Shown here: piece by piece, positions 45,635 through 53,693 of the stretch
Position numbering within the stretch: position 1 is the stretch's first letter
Layout: each line of letters starts with the position of its first letter
Source: Pseudomonas sp.
Lineage (GTDB): Bacteria > Pseudomonadota > Gammaproteobacteria > Pseudomonadales > Pseudomonadaceae
DNA length: 64,000 nt
Assembly (NCBI RefSeq): GCF_030690725.1
Contig: NZ_JAUYGD010000029.1
Span: 1-64,000, forward strand
Direction: 5' to 3'
The notes under the pieces: model-generated
Databases searched by the model: none
Told to the model about the DNA's origin: nothing
The model's input: the letters and a program-made list of their open reading frames with translations, nothing else
Translations under genes and position numbers: made by a program

Positions 45635-46783
45635 CTAACGCACAATCGCCAGTTCAAACGCGCCTTCATCGCTGTGGGCGTGGCTCTGCATACCCGCCTC
45701 ATCGAGCGCTAGCGCCTGCAAGGGGCGTTTGAAGGGTTTGTTATCCAAGGTTTGCAGGCTGCGATCCTCATCCGTGGTCAACAGCAGCACATAGTGCTCA
45801 CCCGCAGCAGCTCTCACCGGCACAGTGCCTTCGATAAAGGCATAGCGATACCAGGTTTCCGCATGCAGCCGGTACACCGCATCGCTGACCAGACGCGTTG
45901 GCTGCTTGGCTTGATCGAGGAACAGCAAGGACGGATAGGCCACCTGCTTGTTGGCAAAGCTACGAATGCGCAAACCGAAGTCGTACTGCGAGCGTGGCAG
46001 TTTCAGGGCAGCGTAGTAGCTCTTGCCCATGGGGAAATCCAGGCTGGGGGAAAAGCGATTTAGCTCTTCATAGCGTGGCTCATCGGCGCTGAGGGGGGTG
46101 AAATCACCCTCAGCCAGTTGCCCACAACACCGCTCGACCAATTCCTGATAGCGCCCTCCGCTTTTTGCCTCGGTTCCGGCCAACAAGGCCTGCATCGCAG
46201 CAGTGGGTTGCCCATCCAGCCCCGGCAAGGCTTGCGGCTTGGCGTCAAAGGTAATTTCGCGACCTTGGGTAAGCGGCACATTGTGCAAGGTTGGGGTTGG
46301 TGGCGTCGCACCTTTTGCCGGCACCTTGGAGTTGCGCATACGCCCCTGCTCGTCGACCCAGGTGAAATAGCGACCATCCTGCTCATCACGAGCAAAGTCG
46401 CGCCCTTCCAGTACGTCCGAGCTGATGTAGGCGCTGGAGCGCTCACCCGTACCCAGAAGAATTTCATTACCGCCGGCTTGCACCTGCTGCCCGGCATAGA
46501 AGCTGTTCTGCAGATTGCCGCTGGCATCCACCCAGGTGAAATAGCGCCGCTTACTCTCGCCACTGCTCTTGCTGCCAGGCCAGACCGCTGCCTCACCTTC
46601 ATTCAACCGCGCCTGATCGCTGCGCTGGATATTGCCGGCAGCAGCGCGCTGATGAGCCGTGTAGCGGTTGTCGACAAAGCTGTTGTGCACCCGCCCCTGG
46701 TCATCGACCCAGGTCAGGTAGCGGCCACTGGCGCTGGCCTGCGCGGCCACCAAAAACCCTATCAGCATCAGCACAATGCGCAT
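45635..46783 (-). CDS. FilE-like exported protein with three TWVD repeats
   Basis: The 382-aa product has a signal peptide (MRIVLMLIGFLVAAQASAS) and three N-terminal repeats: RYLTWVDDQGRVHNSF (~21), RYFTWVDASGNLQNSF (~80) and RYFTWVDEQGRMRNS (~138). A C-terminal domain (~215-382) has two adjacent cysteines (VERCCGQL) and resembles the MalM/FilE C-terminal region. It is probably a periplasmic or outer-membrane-associated partner of the two barrel proteins encoded upstream. It is the last of five same-strand genes. FilE naming comes from Acinetobacter annotation as I recall it; no function is proven. Confidence 0.75.
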   Translation of the reverse strand: MRIVLMLIGFLVAAQASASGRYLTWVDDQGRVHNSFVDNRYTAHQRAAAGNIQRSDQARLNEGEAAVWPGSKSSGESKRRYFTWVDASGNLQNSFYAGQQVQAGGNEILLGTGERSSAYISSDVLEGRDFARDEQDGRYFTWVDEQGRMRNSKVPAKGATPPTPTLHNVPLTQGREITFDAKPQALPGLDGQPTAAMQALLAGTEAKSGGRYQELVERCCGQLAEGDFTPLSADEPRYEELNRFSPSLDFPMGKSYYAALKLPRSQYDFGLRIRSFANKQVAYPSLLFLDQAKQPTRLVSDAVYRLHAETWYRYAFIEGTVPVRAAAGEHYVLLLTTDEDRSLQTLDNKPFKRPLQALALDEAGMQSHAHSDEGAFELAIVR

Positions 46784-46792
46784 GGCAGAACC

Positions 46793-48385
46793 CTAGAAAG
46801 TGGTGCGGTAGGTCAACGCCAACACATAGGCTTTGACACTGGTTTTAACATCCAGATCGGCATAGGGGTTGTACACCATACTGTCGATGGATGAGCAGTT
46901 GATATTGCAACTGGAGCGAGCCGGAATGTCCTGCTTGCTGACCAGGTAGTTGAAGCCCAAATCGATCACCGTGTCCTTGTCCCACTGGTAACCCAGCCCG
47001 AGGCCATAGAGCTTGGCATCGCCCAAAGGCGCCAGCACATCGGCCTTGTTACCGGGAATGGCTGACGGCCGTGGCTCATAGCCCATACGCAGGCTCAGGC
47101 GATCATTAACCTGGTACTCGACGCCGACGGCCCAACTCCACACAGACTCATAGCCGCGGTCAAGAATGATGCTGGTGGACGTGGCGTTCTCCGGGGAGAA
47201 CAGGCTGGCAATGGTCAGAATGTCCAGCTGACGATCAAACTCCAGCTCGAACTTGTCCCAGGCCGCATAGTCGGTCCACTTCACATCCAGGTTGATCTGC
47301 CAGCGGTCATGCGGTTTGAGCTTGATGCCCGTGGCAAAGTGCGCCGGGTAGGTCATGTTCAACGAGACGTTGCCCTGCTCTTTATCGAACAAACCGTCAG
47401 GCGTCAGGGTATTGAACACCGCGCCGATAAACGAGCTGTCCAGGCCTTGCCAGAAGCCCTGCCAGTTCTCTGAATAATCCACCACATAGCGCCCTTTCAA
47501 GCGCATCTTGGCCTCACTCTGGTACACCGCGCCCAGGGCAAACCAGTTGCTCGGTTCCCAGAGAAAACCGATGTTCCAGGTTGGCGAAAGGGTCTGCTGC
47601 ATGTCGATGTCGATATTGGCGATGTCGGTGAAAGGCCCCAGCTCACCGCCACAGATATTTAGGAATATTTCGAACGGGTTGCCATCCACAAGACATAAGG
47701 CGTCCTGAGCCACACCAACGAAGCCTGTGAGGATGCCCGGCGCGCGGAAATCCTGGTTAAGCGCCATAGCCTGATGGGAAAAGCCGATAGACAGCCCTAC
47801 CGACAGCTCATCGTTGACCTGATATGCCAGTGATGGAGAGAAATAGGTCAGGCGCTGAATCACCAGTTCTTTACCTTGATAACGCCCTGGGTCGTCATCA
47901 TCACGGGCGAAACCAAGCGCCTGTGGCGTGTACATATTGGTGGCGAAGGTCAGCTTGGAGCCGGGAGGTGTAATGGACAGCCCTGCCAGAGGCGCAAACA
48001 GCATCGGCAATTCAGTGGCACCACCCACACCTGGCAGGTACATCATCGCGGCACCTGCACGGCTGGATGAGTTGGCCACCGAATCGTTACTCAACCCAAG
48101 AAAGTTGCTGCCATAACCGGCCGGCGCATCGAACTCGGCGCGAATATCCATCATCCCGGTGATGAACTTGACCGTCGTTTGCCGGCCCTTGAGTTTGCTC
48201 AATGCCGCCGGGTTGTAATGCACCGCATCGATACCGGTGAAATCAGCCGTTACCGCATTGCCTAATGCCATGGCCTTGGGGCTGCCAATCGTCAGGTTCT
48301 GCGCCAATTGTGCATGGGCAAGCCCGCTGCAGAGCGAGGCTGCCCAAAAAATCGCCTGCGTAAGCAGCGAAATTCGCGTGTTCAT
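46793..48385 (-). CDS. FadL/OmpP1-family outer-membrane protein
   Basis: The 530-aa protein has a signal peptide ending GLAHA and the FadL/TodX N-terminal block QNLTIGSPKAMALGNAVTADFTGIDAVHYNPAALSKLKG, the hallmark of long-chain fatty acid/hydrocarbon channels. It ends in the outer-membrane signature VLALTYRTTF with terminal Phe. A 14-strand barrel is expected. Cysteine pairs (CLVDGN...NICGG; CNINCSS) could form loop disulfides. It sits between the FilE-like and second barrel genes (9- and 18-bp gaps), so it belongs to the locus rather than being a stand-alone fatty-acid porin. Confidence 0.82.
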   Translation of the reverse strand: MNTRISLLTQAIFWAASLCSGLAHAQLAQNLTIGSPKAMALGNAVTADFTGIDAVHYNPAALSKLKGRQTTVKFITGMMDIRAEFDAPAGYGSNFLGLSNDSVANSSSRAGAAMMYLPGVGGATELPMLFAPLAGLSITPPGSKLTFATNMYTPQALGFARDDDDPGRYQGKELVIQRLTYFSPSLAYQVNDELSVGLSIGFSHQAMALNQDFRAPGILTGFVGVAQDALCLVDGNPFEIFLNICGGELGPFTDIANIDIDMQQTLSPTWNIGFLWEPSNWFALGAVYQSEAKMRLKGRYVVDYSENWQGFWQGLDSSFIGAVFNTLTPDGLFDKEQGNVSLNMTYPAHFATGIKLKPHDRWQINLDVKWTDYAAWDKFELEFDRQLDILTIASLFSPENATSTSIILDRGYESVWSWAVGVEYQVNDRLSLRMGYEPRPSAIPGNKADVLAPLGDAKLYGLGLGYQWDKDTVIDLGFNYLVSKQDIPARSSCNINCSSIDSMVYNPYADLDVKTSVKAYVLALTYRTTF

Positions 48386-48403
48386 AGGAAGGTTCGCTCG
48401 CGT

Positions 48404-49408
48404 CTATTGGGCCTTCAGGCCTTTGATATCCAAAGGCATGGAGATGCCCAACAGCACATCTGGCGAATCCTCGGTCATACCGAAACCGGCACTGACGTTG
48501 ACGATGCGATCCGGTGAAGTACGCAAGCCCAGCGAGAAGTTCATCACCGCACTGGTTTGCCCGCGGCCCTCGGCTTCGCCGTCGGCAAAGGTGAAGGTCG
48601 GCTTTAACGAATGCGACATCTGGTAAGAGGTCGCCAGCGACACGTCATAGGACAAGGCGTAGGCAAAGCCCATGCTCAGGGAGAATGACGAACCGGGATC
48701 AACTTCCTCAAGCAGGCGCCCACCACGTACCTGACCAATACCGGTGATGGGCATGTTGTAGGTGTAACCGAGCGAGCCGAACAGCACGACCGGGTCGATC
48801 ACATAGGACATATTTGCCCCGACGCCCAGGCTATAAGTGCCGCTGCCCGTAGACAGGTCGCTCTGGGAGTTGATGTCGTACGGGCTGTTGCCTGTAGGCA
48901 AGCCCAGGGTTGCGTAAAGAGTGGTGACCGGCTTGCCGCGCAAGGAGGTCCAGGGCTGCCAACGCAGACTGGCGGAGATATCGCCCAGGCTGTAGGCATT
49001 CAGATCACGTTCGGTGTCGTACTTGGCGATCATGGGCAGACGCACGCTGAAGGTCAGGTTGTCCCACACGCCATAATCGAAGGTGAACGAGTTGGTGAAG
49101 GTGTGCTGCGCCTCGCTCTGGCCAATCACACTGAATACGTTGTTACCGGTGCGCACAGTCTCAATAACCGTATCGCGCAGCAGCGAGTAATCGAAGCCAT
49201 AGGTCAGGGTTCGTTCGCCCTTTTTCAGCAAGGTGTAGCTTTTTTCCGCAGCCTGAAACACCTCTTCCAGCGCCTTGGCGCTGTCGGCGTCATCTTCCTG
49301 TTTGCTCAAGGCTTCACGAGCCTGATCGACCGAAGCCGGGTCGGCCATTACCGCTGAACTGGCAGCCCCTGCCAGTATGGCCAGCCATACATAATGCAAA
49401 ACTCTCAT
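48404..49408 (-). CDS. Outer-membrane beta-barrel protein (FilC-like)
   Basis: The 334-aa product has a signal peptide (ending AVMA/DPAS), an acidic coiled stretch (DQAREALSKQEDDADSAKALEEVFQAAEKS), then a run of amphipathic strands typical of the MetA-pathway/transporter barrel family (GVWDNLTFSVRLPMI, SLGDISASLRWQPW, ATLGLPTGNSPYD). The N-terminal helix may reach into the periplasm. It lies within the five-gene locus; role unknown. Confidence 0.72.
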   Translation of the reverse strand: MRVLHYVWLAILAGAASSAVMADPASVDQAREALSKQEDDADSAKALEEVFQAAEKSYTLLKKGERTLTYGFDYSLLRDTVIETVRTGNNVFSVIGQSEAQHTFTNSFTFDYGVWDNLTFSVRLPMIAKYDTERDLNAYSLGDISASLRWQPWTSLRGKPVTTLYATLGLPTGNSPYDINSQSDLSTGSGTYSLGVGANMSYVIDPVVLFGSLGYTYNMPITGIGQVRGGRLLEEVDPGSSFSLSMGFAYALSYDVSLATSYQMSHSLKPTFTFADGEAEGRGQTSAVMNFSLGLRTSPDRIVNVSAGFGMTEDSPDVLLGISMPLDIKGLKAQ

Positions 49409-49446
49409 GGCGCAGCCCCCAAATATTTATTGTTATGCCGGGCGTT

Positions 49447-50208
49447 TTACTTGCGTCGGATATAGCGAATATCGCCATCGGAGCCAAGCTCTGTGGCTTG
49501 GTTCTCGGTGAATTTGGTCATCTGCGGAAACTCGCGAAATGCCAGCAAGCTGATGGTGCGATCATCAATGATGCGCAGATCCTGCTCGCTCAAGGCCAGG
49601 GCATTCGGCGGTTCATTGCCGTTGGGGAAAATCACGAACAGCACGTTCTGATCCCAGATTTCCTCAAAACGCGTGCGGGTAAAACTGATATTGCCCAGCG
49701 CCGGGTCCGCGACAAACACATGGTCGTTGTACACATCGCGTACCACCACAAAGTGTTTGAAGCCGGCATATTCAATCGGCACGATGGCCGGATGCTCAAG
49801 TGCGTCGAGATCGGCAAAAGCCGCGCGGAAACCGCCACTCTTGTAGCCCAGTGCCGTGACAAAGCGCTTCATGTCGAGCAGGGAAAAACCGCGTCGTTCA
49901 ACGATCTTGTCCGCCTCGCCAAACTGCAGCAGGCCTTCCATCACCTGACGTTCCTGCAGGTTACGGCCGAGGAAATAATCCAGCAGCGAGGTCAAGGCAG
50001 CCGAACCGCAGCTGTAGTCATAGGCCTGACGAATCACGTTGCGAAACTGCAACTGACTCAACGGCTCAAGTGTCACCGTCTCACGCAAGGGCCCGTTTGG
50101 CAGCAAATGCTGATTGATATGCACGGTCCCCGGTGTCGGCGGCTTGGTATCCACCGCTTCGGTAAAGCCCCACACACCGATCAGGCTGCCCAGCAGAATC
50201 TCGATCAT
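49447..50208 (-). CDS. C39-like cysteine peptidase (FilB-like)
   Basis: The 253-aa protein has the C39 (double-glycine leader peptidase) active site: oxyanion Gln61 and Cys67 in RQAYDYSCGSAALTSLL, His152 in GFKHFVVVRDV and Asp168 in VFVADPALG, all in the right order and spacing. A short hydrophobic N terminus (MIEILLGSLIGVWGF) may be a signal or anchor, placing it in the periplasm; it has no ABC-transporter fusion. It is encoded next to a small exported protein with a GQAG motif after its signal peptide, a plausible substrate. Confidence 0.8.
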   Translation of the reverse strand: MIEILLGSLIGVWGFTEAVDTKPPTPGTVHINQHLLPNGPLRETVTLEPLSQLQFRNVIRQAYDYSCGSAALTSLLDYFLGRNLQERQVMEGLLQFGEADKIVERRGFSLLDMKRFVTALGYKSGGFRAAFADLDALEHPAIVPIEYAGFKHFVVVRDVYNDHVFVADPALGNISFTRTRFEEIWDQNVLFVIFPNGNEPPNALALSEQDLRIIDDRTISLLAFREFPQMTKFTENQATELGSDGDIRYIRRK

Positions 50209-50236
50209 CAGCCAACCGCACTCCTATCCAGCAAGA

Positions 50237-50272
50237 GAAAAGTCCTACCGGCCAAAACCGGTAAGACTTTTC
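50237..50272 (-). terminator. Hairpin between filA- and filB-like genes
   Basis: GAAAAGTC...GACTTTTC with inner TACCGG/CCGGTA stem, reading into a short T-rich run on the minus strand. It is likely a leaky terminator that makes the first gene more abundant than the rest. Confidence 0.65.
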
Positions 50273-50296
50273 ATCACACGCAACAACTAAGCGAAC

Positions 50297-50725
50297 TTAG
50301 TGGCCCCAGACTTTTACAGTGGTGCCCGCCATGTTCATGTCGTTGATCGCCAAGCCGCCAATGCTGGCACCAGTGCCAAGACGGATGGCACCGACGCTCA
50401 GCTCGCCAGTGATGGCCGGCAGGCTGATCTGCAGTTGCTGGGTTTGCGTACCGCCGATGTCAGTGCTCACTACGTCGACCATGACCGGCGCCGTGTCAGA
50501 AATGTTGAAACCAGTGAAGGCAACAGTTTCCAGATTCAGGCTATTACCATCATCGATGTAGCTGATCTTGCCGATGCTGCCGTTGAAGCTACCGGAAATA
50601 CTGAGGCCAGCCTGACCCGTTACGGAGGAAAGAGAGCTGTCGTCCATGGCCTTGAGCTCAGCCTGAGCCATGAAAGGAACAGCCAGAACAGCGGTGGCCA
50701 GGGCCAGTTGCTTGAGGGTTTTCAT
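50297..50725 (-). CDS. Small exported FilA-like protein
   Basis: The 142-aa protein has a Sec signal peptide (MKTLKQLALATAVLAVPFMAQA, cut before Glu23). The mature start ELKAMDDSSLSSVTGQAGLSIS resembles the end of double-glycine leaders (LSxVxG). The rest is Gly/Ser/Thr/Ile-rich, likely beta-structured, with no Cys. It is the first gene of the locus, with TGGAGA eight bases upstream. It may be the surface or fibre subunit acted on by the C39-like protein. Confidence 0.75.
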   Translation of the reverse strand: MKTLKQLALATAVLAVPFMAQAELKAMDDSSLSSVTGQAGLSISGSFNGSIGKISYIDDGNSLNLETVAFTGFNISDTAPVMVDVVSTDIGGTQTQQLQISLPAITGELSVGAIRLGTGASIGGLAINDMNMAGTTVKVWGH

Positions 50726-50969
50726 TGTTATTGTCTCCACAGTTCACTAATGGGTTGTCCCCGGCAGGCTGCTCTGGACTCCTGTCCGTCTCAGCTACAG
50801 CGGCGTGCGCCGCTCACCAGGTCTGACACTGCTTCCCTATTCGCGCCAGGCTTGGAATCGTGAAGCACCATGCTTCTCGTCCTGACGTTAAAACTACTGG
50901 TGCATGCCCTGGCTGCCAGCCCATCCAAGGGATGGAGCGCCCATCTGGCGCCAATCAGCCAGCCAACGC

Positions 50970-53693
50970 TCAGGCCTCGCTCAACAACCCTAGGCTCTTA
51001 CCCTTCAATACCGCTTGCGTACGGCTGCGCACGCCCAGTTTGGCGAACAGGTTGTGCAGGTGCCATTTGATCGTGGCCTCTGACAAATGCACCGCCTGGG
51101 CGATATCGCGGTTCGACAAACCGGCCGCGACAAAGCGCAGAATTTCTCGCTCACGATGGCTAACATCTTGATTTTCATCGAAAGTTTCGAGGTCGATAGA
51201 CAATCGACGGCATTGCTCACGCAGCTGTTCGGCCAGCCCTTGCCAGGCACTGGCTCGCTTGGGTTCGGCGCTGTGCCAGGCGTCCCAGAGCGGTAGCAGC
51301 CAGAGTGCGTCATCCAGAAACATACGCCGGTAACCGCTGGCCCAGGCGTCTTCGACCGTGCTTTTGAGCAAGGCAAAGGCCTTGTCGCTGTTACCTTTGC
51401 GCCAGTACGCCACAGAAAGTAACAAGGAAAGGCGCAGGCGCCGATCACGCTGATGCTCGGCCGTCTGTTTGGCCAGGCAGACCTCAAGCACCGCTTGCGC
51501 CTTGTCGGCACGGCGCTCGGACAAGGCCAGGCGCGCTTCTGATAACACCTGCACGGTTTCCGCATCGGCATAACGGCCAGGCGGCAATACCGCCAGATGG
51601 CGCTGTAACTGCAGGCAAGTACGCTCGGCCTCGTTAGGCTTACGCAGCCACAGCAGAAACTGCACCTTGCAGCTCATACCCAGGGCGTATACCCGCTCAT
51701 AACCTGGGCCATGCAAACCGGCCAGCCATTCATCCAGCTCCGCCAGGGCCGACTCGCCCTCGCCGGCAAAGAACCGCGCCTTAGCCATCACCAGCTTGCC
51801 GCGACTGATCAGCTCAATCGGCGTGGCCACATCACGCCAGGTGGTCGCCAGTGGCAACTCGGCAAGGATCGCGGCATGCCGATCCTGCTCATACAGCAAA
51901 TCCGCATAAGCCAGGGCCAGCGGCCCGCCTACCCGACTGCGGCGACCGAACACTTGCTCAACCCGCGCCCGCGCACTTTCCGCCAAGGCCCGGCCGCGCT
52001 CGGGCTGGCCCATCTCCTTGCAGATCAGTGCTTCGATCAGGCTGACCACCGCATGCAGGTATTCGCTATCGGCCTGCTCCAGGTTGTCGCGCGCCACCGC
52101 AATCGATTTGGCCGCATCACCGAACTCCCCCAGCAACGCATAAGCCGCGGCCTGAATGCAGGACATGCTCGCGCGGAAAATCGGCTGGTTATCCGGCACC
52201 AGAGCCAGCCAGTGCCGCGCCACCTTCAGCGCGCCCTCGAGCTTGTCCTGATACAGCAGCACCAAAGCCTTGAGCACTTGGGCCACCGCCAGCAGCACCG
52301 CCAGGCCAAAGTGCATCGGCTTGCCACGCCCCTGCATCAGGCGCGTGCTGACCTCCTCGATCAGCGCTTCGGCTTCGGCGTACTTCTGCTCGAAGGCCAG
52401 CTGCCAGGCGTAGAAAATCTGGAACACCGGGTGCTCGCGAATCACCTCAGCCGGCACATCCTTGAGGATCGCCAGAATGCCGTACACCTGATTGCCCGCA
52501 ATCAGCGTCGCGCCCTGGCGCTCCAGCAGCTCGGCGGCAAAGGCGTAATCCCGTGCGCGCAAGGCGTACTTGACCGATTTATCGGTCAGCTCATGGCTTT
52601 CACACCAACGGGCAGCGGCATGCAGCAGATGGGTTGGGTCGCCCGCACGGCCCAGGCGGCCCTGGAGAAACTCGGCAAACAGATGGTGATAACGGAACCA
52701 CTCGCCCTGCTCGTCCAGCGCGATGATAAATAGCTGAGCGGTCTGCAAACGCTTAAGCATCTGCGCGCCATCTGTACGACCGGTCAGGGCGTTGCACAAC
52801 TCGGCATTGAACTCATCAAGTACCGAGGTCTGGTCGAGAAACAGCTGCTGATCCTGCGGCAGATGATCCAGCACGTCCTCGGCCAGGTAATCGGCGATAT
52901 TGCGCTCGGTGCCGGATAGCCCAGCAAGAAAGCCGCTGCGCTCCGGCTGCCGCGCCAACGCCAGCGCGACCAGGTGCAAGGCCGTAATCCAGCCCTCGGT
53001 ACGCCGATGCAGCAAATCCAGCTCGGCACTGCTCAGCCGCAACTGCTTGAGCTCGTGGAAATAGGCTTCAGTCTCACTTCGGGTCAGACGCAGCTCGTCA
53101 GCTTTGATCCACAGCGCCCAAGGCGAAATGACTGGCTGCTCATCAAGAAAGCGCGGCTTGTAGCGGGTACTGCCAATCATCCGCACATTGGCCGGCACCT
53201 GTTTGACGAAATAATTAACCAGCGGCCCCAGGTCGACATGCCGCACGCGGTGGAAGTCATCGAAGATCAGGTACAGGTCGCCCTGGACCCTCTTCAGATC
53301 GCCGATAAACGAATCCAGCAGCAGTTCATTCGGCACGCTCAGGTCGTCACGCAGCAGGCGTGCGGTGCTCGCACCAAAGCCCGGCAGCTGCGCCTCGATG
53401 GCCGCGATCAGGTAGTGCAGCAAGCGCTGCGGCTCGCTGTCGGCTTCATCACAGGACAACCAGGCGACCCGTGCGCCGGTCTCCAGCAAACGCAGACGAA
53501 ACTGACTCAGCACCGTGCTCTTGCCGAAGCCAGCTGGTGCGCTGAGCAGAATCAGGCGCTGCTCGCGGGCCTTGAACAGCCGATCAAGCAAGGCATCACG
53601 GGCCAGCAACGGCCGACCAGCAGATTCAGCAGGAAACAGCTTGGTACGCAGTAACGGCAATTTGCCCGGACGGGGTTTCGATTGGCTATTCAT
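50970..53693 (-). CDS. MalT-like LuxR-family regulator (downstream copy)
   Basis: The 907-aa ATP-dependent activator has a STAND NTPase domain (Walker A SAPAGFGKSTVLS near residue 55; LYLIFDDFHRV as Walker B), long TPR-like helical repeats in the middle and a C-terminal LuxR HTH (SHREREILRFVAAGLSNRDIAQAVHLSEATIKWHLHNLFAKLGVRSRTQAV). MalT-type proteins bind an inducer and ATP, oligomerise and activate sigma-70 promoters. It overlaps the paralogue upstream by 4 bp and lies 245 bp before the filA-like gene, its probable target. Confidence 0.88.
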   Translation of the reverse strand: MNSQSKPRPGKLPLLRTKLFPAESAGRPLLARDALLDRLFKAREQRLILLSAPAGFGKSTVLSQFRLRLLETGARVAWLSCDEADSEPQRLLHYLIAAIEAQLPGFGASTARLLRDDLSVPNELLLDSFIGDLKRVQGDLYLIFDDFHRVRHVDLGPLVNYFVKQVPANVRMIGSTRYKPRFLDEQPVISPWALWIKADELRLTRSETEAYFHELKQLRLSSAELDLLHRRTEGWITALHLVALALARQPERSGFLAGLSGTERNIADYLAEDVLDHLPQDQQLFLDQTSVLDEFNAELCNALTGRTDGAQMLKRLQTAQLFIIALDEQGEWFRYHHLFAEFLQGRLGRAGDPTHLLHAAARWCESHELTDKSVKYALRARDYAFAAELLERQGATLIAGNQVYGILAILKDVPAEVIREHPVFQIFYAWQLAFEQKYAEAEALIEEVSTRLMQGRGKPMHFGLAVLLAVAQVLKALVLLYQDKLEGALKVARHWLALVPDNQPIFRASMSCIQAAAYALLGEFGDAAKSIAVARDNLEQADSEYLHAVVSLIEALICKEMGQPERGRALAESARARVEQVFGRRSRVGGPLALAYADLLYEQDRHAAILAELPLATTWRDVATPIELISRGKLVMAKARFFAGEGESALAELDEWLAGLHGPGYERVYALGMSCKVQFLLWLRKPNEAERTCLQLQRHLAVLPPGRYADAETVQVLSEARLALSERRADKAQAVLEVCLAKQTAEHQRDRRLRLSLLLSVAYWRKGNSDKAFALLKSTVEDAWASGYRRMFLDDALWLLPLWDAWHSAEPKRASAWQGLAEQLREQCRRLSIDLETFDENQDVSHREREILRFVAAGLSNRDIAQAVHLSEATIKWHLHNLFAKLGVRSRTQAVLKGKSLGLLSEA

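Noticed and set aside
46793..48385. Stand-alone fatty-acid porin FadL
   Set aside because: The FadL N-terminal block is clear, but tight linkage to the Fil-like genes makes a locus-specific role more likely than general fatty-acid uptake.
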